Shown here: in pieces, positions 45,927 through 56,189 of the stretch
Layout: each line of letters starts with the position of its first letter
Numbering within the stretch: position 1 is the first letter of the stretch
Source: Sycon ciliatum
Lineage: Eukaryota > Porifera > Calcarea > Leucosolenida > Sycettidae
Length of the DNA stretch: 64,000 bases
NCBI RefSeq assembly: GCF_964019385.1
Contig: NC_088645.1
Span: 34,598,820 to 34,662,819, forward strand
Direction: 5' to 3'
Notes under the pieces: model-generated
Told to the model about the DNA's origin: nothing
Seen by the model: the letters and a program-made list of their open reading frames with translations, nothing else
The model's database searches: none
Program-made: the position numbers and the translations under genes

Positions 45927-46226
45927 TCTTTACTTATAAAGAAGAGGCACCTGTGACGTGTGTGTGTCACGCTCAGGCCATGCTGCGGAGCAGCGCTGCC
46001 CTGAGCACGCGAAGCGTGCGATCAGTGTAGCTAGCGGCCGCAGAAGCACTGAGCACGCGAAGCGTGCGAATCGTGTAGCTAGCGGAAGCAGCCACAGAAG
46101 CACTGAGCACGCGAAGCGTGCGAATCGTGTAGCCACCACCACGTGCTGAGCACGTGTGCTGTTCATGTACTTGCTTCACCCGCATGCCACGTTCGGCCAG
46201 GCAACGCTGGCCGCGGGTGCTGCTAG
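45927..46226 (+). mobile_element. 300-bp non-autonomous Helitron, copy 1
   Basis: It begins TCTTTACTTATAAAG directly after A and ends GCTGCTAG directly before T. A 7-bp-stem hairpin (CGGCCAG, loop GCAACG, CTGGCCG; 46194-46213) lies 9 nt before the CTAG. The duplicated loci at 63636/63637 and 57928/57929 are uninterrupted A|T sites. No target duplication, TC start, 3' hairpin and CTAG end are the defining Helitron features. It carries three GCACGCGAAGCGTGC hairpins. Confidence 0.85.
46005..46121. repeat. Three GCGAAGC mini-hairpin repeats
   Basis: GCACGCGAAGCGTGC at 46005-46019, 46053-46067 and 46107-46121: 6-bp stems closed by a GAA loop, each followed by GAA or GAT and GTGTAGC. Confidence 0.95.
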
Positions 46227-46261
46227 TAATAATAATAATAACGGGGCTGCTAATTTTATAG

Positions 46262-46948
46262 TGTGACGCCAATGGGTCCTTGGGTACGCGTCGCAACGCA
46301 GAGCACAATGGACAAATAACAATGGCCAGGCCAAGTGGGATACAGTGATCTGGCTCCTTTCTATTGCTTGCACGTACATGTACGCTCAGATTCTAAGCGT
46401 CGCGGATGGATCGTGAAGCCCTTTCACTTTGTTTACCCACGCCTTAAACCTTGTATAAAGGTGAGCGCGGAAGCTAGCCTTCTCGCAGTTACGTTACAGA
46501 AATCAGTAGTGAAGAAGAAATCGGTTCCGTTTGGTGTCGGATCGATATAAGCTGTTTACAGTTCTGACCTGTAGTTTCATGAGACTAGTTTTGTTGTAGA
46601 TCTACAGGGTGTTGCTCCTTTCTATGGCTTGCAAGTACATGTACGGTCAGATTCTAACCGTCGCGGATCGTGAAGCCCTTTCATGTGCTTCACCCACGCC
46701 TAAAACCTGGTATAAAGGTGAGCGCGGGAACTAGCCTTCTCGCAGTTACGTTACACAAGTCAGTAGTGAAGAAGAAATCGGTTCCGTTTGGTGTTGATTC
46801 ACTACTAGCTGTTTACAGTTCTGACCTGTAGTTTCATGAGACTAGTTTTGTTGTAGATCTACAGCGTATATAGAGCTGATCTACGTGCACTTTGCTATTT
46901 GAGAAAGTTGTTTAGCAGACCCTCTGTCAGCACCAGCCGTATTGTGAA
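46262..46948 (+). promoter_or_regulatory. 5' block of G1 copy B, with duplicated core
   Basis: Same block as at 34487, but the CRE is mutated (TGACGCCA). A 257-bp segment with the TATAAAGGTGAGCG element is tandemly duplicated (TATAAA at 46454 and 46711). Exon 1 follows at 46949. Confidence 0.5.
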
Positions 46949-47005
46949 ATGGACGTATTGGAGAGAACACCGCGCAAAAGTGAGAGTGACCGTCCCCGCC
47001 TTCAG
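46949..47005 (+). pseudogene. G1 copy B, exon 1
   Basis: 19 codons, MDVLERTPRKSESDRPRLQ, then GTGAGTA, as in copies A and C. The exon itself is intact, but the rest of the gene is broken: intron 1 runs straight into the CA tract at 47776 and exon 2 is absent. Confidence 0.6.
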
Positions 47006-48127
47006 GTGAGTAAATTTCATTTCTTCAACCAAAGTTCTCAGCGTCTGTTTTTATTGAGTATTCAAACTTCATTCGACTCTCACGAGTTTGAGGCTTTGCT
47101 TTTTTTCTTCTTCAAATAGTGAACTCTGCTGCCGTGTATTTTATGTTCCAAAATGGCTCATTGGAAGATGTCACCAATAGGATTATTGTCGTTGCGTGTC
47201 AGTTATCTGGTGCCCGCGAGACCGAATGCTTTTGAATAAATGAATAATTTTGGGTACTGACACTATGATTGTAGCCAGTGACTATCTTGTGCTTACAGTT
47301 GAAAAGGGCTGTGCACCATACGTATCTGAGTATGTTGCAGTAATACTAATTTGCTAGTTTTAGAGTTAGATAGTCAATGTGCTCATCTACATGTACATGA
47401 CATTGTACTGAATCTGCGGACAGAACTGTTGCGCAATTTGTGGGCTGATCAGCGCAGCACAGAGAAATACGACCGAACGTGATAGCAATGAAATTATAAA
47501 TTTTCCCAGGCCAGACATTGTATAAAGACTGACTTGTAAGAGCGAGTCGTAATGCTATATAACGGCAACGTTCACGATGCCCCCTTTCCACATTTACACT
47601 GGAAGTAGGCCTGCAAATTTTACAGTGCAAATGAACTATCAGTGTGCTGTTGGAGAACCAACTTGCCGGATGACTGAACAGCGACATAGGCGACTTGCAA
47701 CTGTAGACCCGTATATCCGCCGCTAGCAACTGGTATAACGGCATTCATAATGAGCATACACAAGCGCATGTAGTTACACACACACACACACACACACGAA
47801 CACACACTCTTGTTTGCGTTGGTTTTTATTATTCCATTTCGCTGCCTCAACAGTACAACGTACACTAAATTCTTGTACAGTGTACTTTCGCATCAATACA
47901 CATGCAAACATGCGTTATAAGCAAATGCATGTACATGACTGTATAATAGATCCATGATTACTTCTGCACAGTTCTGCATAGTTTTCACTCATATCATGAT
48001 ATGAGCGCAACAGAATCACTCTCAAGATGCCGTCATCGCAACGAATGTAGTAAAGTGATGCAATGAATTTTGAACTGGATCACTAAATTGCCTGTCTTTG
48101 CCCTTTGTTTTCTCTTGAATTTTGTAG

Positions 48128-49513
48128 AAACAAGCGTCAGATGATAATGAAACAGATGATATCCTCCAGAAAATGACAAAGAAGAACGAAGAGATTAAAC
48201 GGAAATTCAATATCGCTCAACGAGATCGTGAAGAAGCTAGGCTCCTTTCTGGCCTGGAGGGACGGGGACTCACTCGATGGGAACGACGGACTCTGCAATG
48301 AGTCACTATCAATATCCTTCGTCTCCTGCTTGGATCCAGGTTGTTCGGTGGGACTCCTGTTTGGCTTAGTCACCACTTGCACCTGACAAGAACAAGGTGT
48401 GGATATATCCTCATGCAAGGTTTCGTTCGTTTCATTGGATACGGGCATCTTGCTTGCCTGGAGGGACTGCGAGTCTGCGACTCACTCGATGGTAACGACG
48501 AAGTCTGGAACGAATCACTATCACTTTCCCTCATCTTCTGCTTGTGTCCAGGTTGTTCAGTGGGAGTCAACGTCATTCGTCCATATGCGGTAGTATGCGG
48601 CCCTGTTGATGCTCCAACATTTCCAGCACCAGCCATGTTTGGAGGCTGTGCTCGGACTCTTCCGCGTCCTTTTGGCGGGAGACGACAACGAGCATTCCCC
48701 GCAGACTGGAGTTGTCTCGAGTATATGGTAGAAGTTTGACTTGATGGCTGTGACCCAGTTGATGCTCCGACATTACCAACGACAGCCATGTGGGAAGACA
48801 GTGGTCGTATCCTGGCTCATCCTTTTGGCGGAAACGACGCAGTCTGCAACGAATCACTATCACTATCCCTCATCTTCTGCTTTTGTCCAGGTTGTTCAGT
48901 GGGAGTCAACGTCATTCGTCCATATGCGGTAGTATGTGGCCCTGTTGATGCTCCACCATTTCTAGCACCAGCCATATTTGGAGGCTGTGCTCGGACTCTT
49001 CCGCGTCCTTTTGGCGGGAGACGACAAGGAGCATTCCCCGCAGACTGGAGTTGTCTCGAGTATATGGTAGAAGTTTGACTTGATGGCTGTGACCCAGTTG
49101 ATGCTCCGACATTACCAACGACAGCCCCGTGGGAAGACAGTAGTCGTATCCTGGCTCATTCTTTTGGCGGAAGAGGACCACAAGCACTCCCGGCAGACTG
49201 GATTTGTCTACAGGACAAACCAGATGTTTGACTGGATGGCGGGGACATTATTCTGGCGTGCTCCACACTGGCAGAATGTTGCTCAGATGAATGTGTTTCG
49301 GGCTTGCTCTGACTTTGCGGACACACAGCGCCGTAAGAACCATTGAGTCTGGAGGCCTGCGTGCTACATTGGGAACTCGGCCTTGTAACTGAGATACACG
49401 CCAAGAACGAAACCTTTCAAGAGGATCAGTCCACACTGTTTTCTGGATATGTGCAAGTGGTGAGTAAGCCGAACAGGACTCCCACCGAACAACAGGGACC
49501 AAATCAAAGCTGA
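48128..49513 (+). pseudogene. G1 copy B, exon 3 with internal inversion
   Basis: The exon starts normally (KQASDDNETDDILQKM...QRDREEA, acceptor TTTTGTAG). At about 48236 the sequence flips: 48236-49385 reads as G1 exon 3 on the minus strand and carries two repeat units (frames 48370-48789 and about 48830-49130, with NARCRLPPKGRGRVRAQPP). At about 49386 it returns to plus orientation (LVTEIHAKNETF, then the stop at 49511-49513). One 1.15-kb inversion explains the layout and removes the reading frame. Confidence 0.75.
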
Positions 49514-50174
49514 AGTACAGATGTGTCCGGCCAGTCTAAATTAGTATAATACGCTAAGCAGTGATGTTATAGTTTCCCGCCAGCCGAGCGGAGCAGAGTG
49601 AGGCGAGAAATGATTTCTCTCGCAACAAAATTATTTTTCTTGCGAATATATGGAATCTGATTATTTTCTTTTTTTGTTGCCGTTCTTTTTGCCTGACTCC
49701 TTCGGTCAGTTTTTTGTGTCTAACCAGTGTCCCCACCCTCCCACCCTTTATGTCTGCCCATCTTCTTCCATTTCTTTATTGGCTGTAGATATGTTGTGCC
49801 TGTTTTTATGCTGCCATGTTGCCACTTGGGGTTATACACCCGGTTTTTCCCCTCATTTGTAAGTCCGTCGACGCGAGGGTTTTTTTTTCCAGCTGGCTCG
49901 GTCCAGAGAAATTAATCTGACGGTCCAAAGTGGTGCTTGTCCTGGCTTATTTATGTTAGGTGAATGTACTCATTCTTTCCTACTGGGGTCTGTCCCCCTG
50001 TTGCTCCTCCTAATTTTCTTCTGCATTCCCGTTGACATCTGGCTGCGGCCTACTACCGTCACTTTGTATGCTCCTGCCTCTGTTGTCTGGGTCCATGTCG
50101 TTATGTCGGTGTATGTGGAGTAAGAAGAGATGAAAACTAGAAGAACTGGCACTGAAGGAACTGAGGACCAAGCA
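49514..50174. repeat. T block, copy of G1-B, cut by a Helitron
   Basis: Matches 38521-39040 and 60679-61320 and ends at GAGGACCAAGCA, where the Helitron begins. Confidence 0.75.
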
Positions 50175-50315
50175 TCTTTACTTATAAAAGAGAGGCACCT
50201 GTGACGTGTGTCTGTGTGTGTGTGTGTCACGCTCCTTATAAAGAAGAGGCACCTGTGACGTGTGTTTTTGTGTCACGCTGAAGCGCTGCGCGCATGCGGA
50301 GCAGCGCTGCCCTGA

Positions 50316-50592
50316 GCACGCGAAGCGTGCGAACAGTGTAGCACACTGTAGCTAGCGGCCGCAGAAGCACTGAGCACGCGAAGCGTGCGAATCGTGTAGC
50401 TAGCGGAAGCAGCCACAGAAGCACTGAGCACGCGAAGCGTGCGAATCGTGTAGCCACCACCACGTGCTGAGCACGCGAAGCGTGCGAACAGTCAGTGTAG
50501 GTAGACCCAGGTGGTAGCAGCCACGATCAGTACGAGTAGCAGCAGCAGCCGCGCGCAGAAGCACTGAGCACGCGAAGCGTGCGAATCATGTA
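50316..50592. repeat. Five GCGAAGC mini-hairpin repeats
   Basis: GCACGCGAAGCGTGC at 50316, 50374, 50428, 50471 and 50578, each 15 bp, within Helitron copy 2. Confidence 0.95.
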
Positions 50593-50772
50593 GCCACCTA
50601 GCCTAGGCCATAGGCATAGGTAGCACTAGCAGCCGCACAAGCGCTGCGGACCACGTGAACCGTTCTCTGCAAATAGAAACATCTGCAACAAAAGGATACA
50701 AAAGATCTGCACTGACTGCACTCTGCATCTGATCTGCAGTGAAGAGCGCATCGCACTTTTGTTCGTAAGTTT

Positions 50773-50910
50773 ATGAATTTTTTGAGCCGCTTCATCCGCC
50801 ACCAGGTGATGGACAACCCTGACCAGCCTCCCGAAGGCGTAACAGACGTCCCTCCTTCTCCTTCCAACCATGAAGAACCTTCCTCACCAGGACTTCAGCG
50901 GTCTGGCCAC
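50773..50910 (+). other. Possible captured coding fragment in Helitron 2
   Basis: A frame from ATG at 50773 reads MNFLSRFIRHQVMDNPDQPP, then a Pro/Ser/Glu-rich PSPSNHEEPSSPGLQRSG before entering Helitron end sequence. Composition looks coding, and the stretch is absent from the short copy. The source gene is unknown. Confidence 0.3.
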
Positions 50911-51011
50911 CACCACGTGCTGAGCAAGTGTGCTGTTCATGTACTTGCTTCACCCGCATGCCACATTCGGCCAGGCAACGCTGGCCTGGGGTGCTGCTAG
51001 TATATATATAT

Positions 51012-52413
51012 ATCACTGTGGAAGCTGTGGATGCTTGCCTCAGTTGTACCTGTGCACAAGAAGGTTCGAAGTCCGCAACAAAGAACTACCGACCCATATA
51101 TCCCTGCTGCCATTACTGTCAAAGGTCATGGAAGCTATCATCAATCGTAGCCTTATGGGATTCCTTGAGCGCCAGCACATCCTCACTGCTAACCTGTACG
51201 TCTTCCGCTCCGGCCTGGGAACGCAGGACCTCCTTACCCTACTACACCATCGTTGGAGTACCGTGGCTGCAAGGGGCGGAGCTGTGCGGGTTGTTGCTGT
51301 GGATATTGCTGGAGCGTTCGATCGAGTCTCCTACCCAGGTGTGATCCACAAAGCCCAGCGGTACGGTGTATCCGGCATGCTCCTTGCATGGTTGGGGGAC
51401 TACCTGCTGGATAGGCGCCAGAGTGTTGTCTTTGGTGGGCAGTCGTCCAGCCCACACCGAGTCACAGCCGGTGTTCCGCAAGGTAGCTTGTTGGGACCGA
51501 CACTGTTCCTCCTCTACACGAACGATGCCGATGACCACCTTCCACCAGGTGTAGATCTGGCCGCTTATGCCGACGACACAACGCTGTTTCAGTGCCTGTC
51601 CACCATGAATACCATTGACCACAGTTCGACAGTCCTGCAAAATGCTCTCGATGCCCTTGTGAATTGGGGCACCAGCTGGAGAATTGCATTCGAGCCAGTC
51701 AAGTCCCAGGCCATGACTATTGACCATCAACCCGCCTGGGACCTCCCAGCAGTACAGATTGCGGGTGTCCCCCTGAATGGAGAGAGTAACCTCAAGCTTC
51801 TTGGGGTAACCTTGGACAGCCAACTTTCCCACCGCAACCACCTCCGTACCATCGCCATCAGAGCACGCCAGCGTCTCGGGCTCCTGCGGAAGGCCTCGCC
51901 GCTCCTGGATTCTCGCGGTTTGTACGCCCAGTAATGGAGTACTGCCCATTGGTCTGGATGGGCGCAGCAGATTGTCACTTGCAGCGACTTGATCAGACGC
52001 AACGCTCAGCCCTCCACTTGATAGGCCCCGGCGCAATGCTGCAAAGCCTGTCTATTCGGCGCATGGTAGCTGCGTGTACCTACATTTACAAGCTACTGTG
52101 CTCCAATCCTACCAGCCCACTTCGTCAGCTCTTGCCTCCCTCTCAAGCCCCCCGACCAGCCCATGTTCGACCCACTCGTTTCTCTCTCGTCCGTCTCGAC
52201 ATGCATAACTACCAGCTTGAGACAGGGCTACCTGTCAACAGCCGGGAAAGTTGCCGTAGCGCTTTCCCCGCCTGTGCTGTCCCTGTATGGAATGCCCTGC
52301 CACCCGCCGTCCTCAGCCAGCCACCTGACCGGAAACGGCTTCAAAGTTTCAAAGTGTCTGTCTTCCGGCACATCCGTGCCCAGCAATGGCACTGGGCCAC
52401 TGACACTTTGTAA
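51012..52413 (+). pseudogene. 5'-truncated LINE reverse transcriptase
   Basis: The RT begins near NYRPI (frame 51040-51097), shifts by one base, then continues LLPLLSKVMEAIINRSLMGF, VVAVDIAGAFDRVSY, AGVPQGSLLGPTLFLLYTND, AAYADDTTLF (catalytic YADD intact) and LKLLGVTLDSQLSHRNHL. A second shift near 51934 leads into EYCPLVWMG, LDQTQRSALHLIG and VPVWNALPPAVLS, with a stop at 52413. Two frameshifts and the missing 5' part make it inactive. Motifs fit the CR1/L2-jockey group. The CT-rich 3' end resembles that of the related copy at 43612. Confidence 0.85.
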
Positions 52414-52565
52414 GTTGTATGCACATCTGCCCACACACTGCTGCATATTGCCATACGCCTCGTGCCCTGCTTACTCTTTTCTCTGGATCTGAATGTGCAC
52501 CCCTTACGCATTATTTAATTATACTTCATTTCGTTCTCTCTCCCTCTCTTGCCCCCAACCCTCTA

Positions 52566-52567
<2 letters not shown>

Positions 52568-52663
<96 letters not shown>

Positions 52664-52812
52664 ATCTCTCTCTCTCATTTATATTATTATACTTTATTTA
52701 GTTCTCTTGTTTAGTTCTCTCGCTCCCCAACCCTCCCCGCTCTCTCTCTATCTCTATCTCTCTCTCCTATCTCTCTCCTCTCTTTCTCTCTCTCTCTTTC
52801 TTAGTCTCTTTC
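52568..52812. repeat. (CT)n microsatellites
   Basis: Two CT tracts (52568-52676 and 52738-52812) with interspersed TATC, separated by a short unit containing TTATTATACTTTATTT that resembles the sequence before the first tract. Confidence 0.9.
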
Positions 52813-52827
52813 TCTTTTTCTATCGTT

Positions 52828-53016
52828 ATGATGAAGAAAGGAAAAGGACAAGTGGTGGAGAAGTGTTGGAGCTAGATGTCAGGTTGCCGAATGTCTCAGT
52901 TCTCCTTGCCAGTTTTGTGCCATTTTGTAGCACTCGCTGACTGTATAAGATCTGGTTACGTTGGTGGCCAGTTTTTCATAACTCGTAACATTTTGTCCTT
53001 TTCCTTTCTTCATCAT
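52828..53016. mobile_element. 189-bp element with 23-bp perfect inverted ends
   Basis: ATGATGAAGAAAGGAAAAGG plus ACA at 52828-52850 is repeated perfectly inverted at 52994-53016. No ORF of note; a MITE is the simplest reading. Confidence 0.7.
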
Positions 53017-53053
53017 ACACAAAATTACAATAAAAAAAGATTTCGAACAAGAC

Positions 53054-53220
53054 ATGCTTGACATCCTGGGACTGACGGAGCCCAGGATGAACGGAGCTAG
53101 CGCAGATACGTTGATCTACGACAACGGACTTGTTCTGTACAGTTCGGGTGGTTCGTCGTCCAGAGCTGGACTAGAGTTGGTCTTCTCACCAACAAAACTG
53201 ATGGCCCTTGGGTCTTTTTC
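53054..53220 (+). pseudogene. LINE endonuclease N-terminal fragment
   Basis: LDILGLTEPRMNGASADTL, VLYSSGG and LELVFSPTKLMAL resemble the start of the LINE APE domain (ILGLTETR..., YSG..., GVGLVLS). The frame ends soon after. Confidence 0.6.
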
Positions 53221-53368
53221 CCTTCCCCAGGGACCCACATGGTTAGTTTCTGGACCCTACAAGAAGTGAAAGAATGTGATTGCTTTCTGAAAGGATTGGG
53301 AGAACTTCAAATTCAAAAGTTCTAGGTTTTCTTGGTTCTCTAGGTTTTATGCCTTCTAGGTTCAGTCT

Positions 53369-53440
53369 GGTCCCATAGCTCGGTGGTTAGAGCATTGCCC
53401 ATGACAAGCAAGGTGCCGAGTTCGAGTCCTGGTGGGTCTG
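53369..53440 (+). tRNA. Degenerate tRNA-like sequence (pseudo-tRNA or SINE head)
   Basis: GGTCCCA acceptor arm, an A-box (TAGCTCGGTGG) in a good GCTC/GAGC D-arm, an anticodon arm TTGCC/AGCAA around CATGACA (anticodon position TGA), and a B-box (AGTTCGAGTCC). The 3' acceptor strand (TGGGTCT) pairs at only about four to five positions and the T stem is imperfect, so a functional tRNA is unlikely. Confidence 0.4.
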
Positions 53441-53518
53441 GTGATTTGTTTCCTTTTTCAGGCAGTTCACTTCCCCGACTTACCATAAAAGAAACTCCAC
53501 CATTTCCCACCTAACTTT

Positions 53519-53640
53519 AGGAGTGGCCTCCTGGTGCCAGTATACAAACGAGGAAGGCTTATGGCAGCACCGAACAGTTACCGACCAGTCATGCTCTTTT
53601 CAGTTGTTCGCAAGTTGCTGACACGCATCATCATCATGCG
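53519..53640 (+). pseudogene. LINE RT N-terminal fragment
   Basis: The frame reads LLVPVYKRGRLMAAPNSYRP, then VMLFSVVRKLLTRI, the P-x-YK-G...NYRP motif that opens LINE RT domains. About 40 codons only. Confidence 0.6.
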
Positions 53641-53906
53641 TTCACAACAATCGACCACCTCTTTTGTACAAGCCATCAAGCTTTACACTGGGACGTCCCA
53701 CAGTTGACACCCGTGTCAAGTGCGAATGTGCACTATTCGGTGACTGGAAATACTCTGCGGCACCAATAGACTCCAGCGGAGGATTTGACACTGTTGTCTG
53801 CGAGAATTCATTGGCACGGTTGTTTGACTCTGGAGCTGGCACTGATGTCGTTACAACTCTGATCTCGGACACGATTATTATTTTTGTTACTAGTATTATT
53901 ACTAAG

Positions 53907-54046
53907 AAAGGGTTTGTTCCCCACACCGGAGCTCGCGCTATTCCGCCGACTTTACTTGACACTTGACTGACTCACGACTGCCATCAGTGAAGTGTCAAGT
54001 CATCAGCGGAATAGCGCGAGCTCCAGTGTGGGAGCAAACCCATTTC
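53907..54046. mobile_element. 140-bp fold-back element
   Basis: Arms 53907-53973 and 53990-54046 are inverted copies (GAGCTCGCGCTATTCCGC and its complement) around a 16-bp loop. Confidence 0.8.
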
Positions 54047-54065
54047 TATTATTATTTTTATTTTT

Positions 54066-54576
54066 AACCTACGTGGAGATAATAATTTTAAAATAGATAT
54101 GAATAGGATGAAGGCCGCAGACATCACGCAACTACGTTACTTGTTTGACATGTATTTACTGTGTATATTACAACAAAAATATTATTGAAAACCCATAATC
54201 GATTTTCTTGTTCCTATCATCAGTGGGAAAAATACGGAACTAAGGATACAACCAAAGAAACTGAAGTTAGAATTCGGATAACCACCACAATCACGACACT
54301 GTTTCAGGAACGAAACATTCAGTGAAAGGCAATTACAAACATTGTGCTTTCGCAGGGTATTATTCAGAATGTCTATCTGTTGTCTCGTGTATCTCCGCTT
54401 GAAATATACAACTAATCTACGTGGAGACAATATTTTAATATAGCTATGAATAGGATGAAGGCCGCAGACATCACGCAACTACGTTATTTGTTTGACATGT
54501 ATTTACAGTGTATTTTATAACAAAAACATTATTGAAAACCCATAATCGATTTTCTTGTTCCTATCATCAATGGGAA
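54066..54576. repeat. Two direct repeats of about 165 bp
   Basis: 54066-54230 and 54414-54576 share AATAGGATGAAGGCCGCAGA, CATCACGCAACTACGTTA and TCGATTTTCTTGTTCCTATC. About 185 bp of unrelated sequence separates them. No gene seen. Confidence 0.8.
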
Positions 54577-54599
54577 AAAATAATTTTTTTATTCATATT

Positions 54600-55815
54600 T
54601 TACTAGGGGAGTCCCCACAGACCTATGGTCTCCTTACAGGGTGCCCTAGTCACGTGAAGATAGCGGAGCGAATTGCAGCAGGCAGGGATATGGTGCGAAT
54701 CGCGGCAGGGAGGGAGTTCCATCGGTCAGCTCCAAAATAAGATACAAAGTGATAGCCAAAATACAATCTGGCATGGGGCAGTACCAGGCCGAGCGATTCC
54801 TGAAAACGAGTAATTCTAGCAGTGCGGGATGATGAGACAGCACGAGGAGTGAAAAGTAGGCAAAGTAGGGGACTAGCACGAGCATTTATGCATCTATGTA
54901 GAAACACATAGAGGTTGGCAGAATAGCGAATATTTAACGGTGTTAAGTGCTGTCTAGCTGGGTTGGATGGAGGCAGAGGGTGGGAAGCTAAAGACAGTGA
55001 GAATCGCCCGATTCGCAGTGCTAATAAGAGCGTAATAGGTAGTCTGTCGCAAGAAGTGCACTTATGCATTGCTCGCGCGTACTCCAGGGTAGATTGGACA
55101 AATGCAAGATAGACAGTTCGCTTGGCTCTAGCACTGAGAAGGTGACGGCAACGGTGAAAAGCATTGACCTTGCCAATAACTGTACTTCTAATGTTACTTA
55201 CTTGCTGTTGAAACGACAGATACTCATCTATCATGATGCCCAGGTACGTGGCTTGCTGCGATTGCTGTATACGGCTGTTGCTGAACTGGACTGCACAGTC
55301 TGCATGTACATTGGGTTTCAGTAGGGGTAGGAATTGTGTCTTGGATGTGTTCAGCTGCATTCCACGGGCCTCCAGAAAGCTGCTCACCCGGGTCAAATCA
55401 TGTTCCAAGGTCTCTTTGGCAGTGGAATGAGACGAATCAGCAGCGTAGATGTTGGTGTCATCTGCATACAGGAGGCAGAGGGATGACTGTAGGCAGGCTG
55501 GTAGGCGCCTGGTGTACACCGTGACCAGTGCTGGTCCCAGGACTGAGCCCTTAGGGACACCGCAATTGGCCGTGTACCGGGTTCCAGGTGGTTGACGGAG
55601 GCATTTCACTTGCTGTGATCGGCTGTACAGATAGCTAGAGAACCATTGCAGAACAGTGCCTCCTACTCCTCAGCGCTGCAGCTCCAGAAGGAACTTACCA
55701 TGCAGGACACAGTCAAAGGCTTAGCTGAGGTCGAGGAATGATACAGCCACCACGTTGGGGTCCAGTGATCGCTGCCAACTGTCAATGCATAGTGCCAGTG
55801 CGTCACGGCATGAAT
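54600..55815 (-). pseudogene. 5'-truncated LINE reverse transcriptase
   Basis: On the minus strand the frame enters near 55815 (AVSFLDLS), meets a TAA within the AFD motif where most relatives have Lys, and continues with WFSSYLYSRSQQV, NCGVPKGSVLGPALVTVYT, LLYADDTNIYAADSS (catalytic YADD) and TYLGIMIDEYLSFQQQV. It ends in DRWNSLPAAIR at 54650. The open part (54650-55609) has no further stop. It differs in motif detail from the LINEs at 51 kb and 31 kb and so is a third family. Confidence 0.85.
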
Positions 55816-56189
55816 GACAGGAGCGATATGCGAACACTTCGTGATAGTGAAGCTCAGTTCAGCTTCCCATTCAGGCAAAGCGCTTGATACAAACATGGGA
55901 GTATAGCAGAGGATACGCTCTCTCCCATTATGTATAATGTGCATGCTGAGGGATCCATGCACCATATTGCTCCTATGTTATCGCACGTAAACACAAAACA
56001 CAGTCAGCCCAGCTAGCAGATGATCACGAGAATATTCACACCGATGTTAATTGGGACTTAGAGCACTTCAACAAATATGCCACACAGTCAAGTAAGCCAA
56101 TTTGGTAACCGAACGTTTTTGTTCCCTTCTCATCATGGCCAGGGCGTCACACACCGTACGACTACTGCGACCATGGTCACATACCACTT
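55816..56189. other. Unassigned stretch
   Basis: No gene, repeat or splice signal that I could support. Confidence 0.4.

Larger units (their letters stand above)
50175..51000 (+). mobile_element. 826-bp non-autonomous Helitron, copy 2
   Basis: Same TCTTTACTTATAAA start after A, same GGCCAG/CTGGCC hairpin (50969-50986) and GCTGCTAG end before T (51001) as the 300-bp copy. The 5' end is partly duplicated (second CTTATAAAGAAGAGGCACC at about 50233). It has five GCGAAGC hairpins and an extra internal stretch at about 50600-50905 that the short copy lacks. Confidence 0.8.

Noticed and set aside
48741..49346. Plus-strand ORFs in G1-B
   Set aside because: They run antisense to the inverted exon 3 repeats.
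51242..52036. 264-codon minus ORF
   Set aside because: Antisense shadow of the LINE reverse transcriptase on the plus strand.
52419..52940. 173-codon Leu/Ser-rich ORF
   Set aside because: Spans LINE 3' sequence and two CT tracts; no domain.
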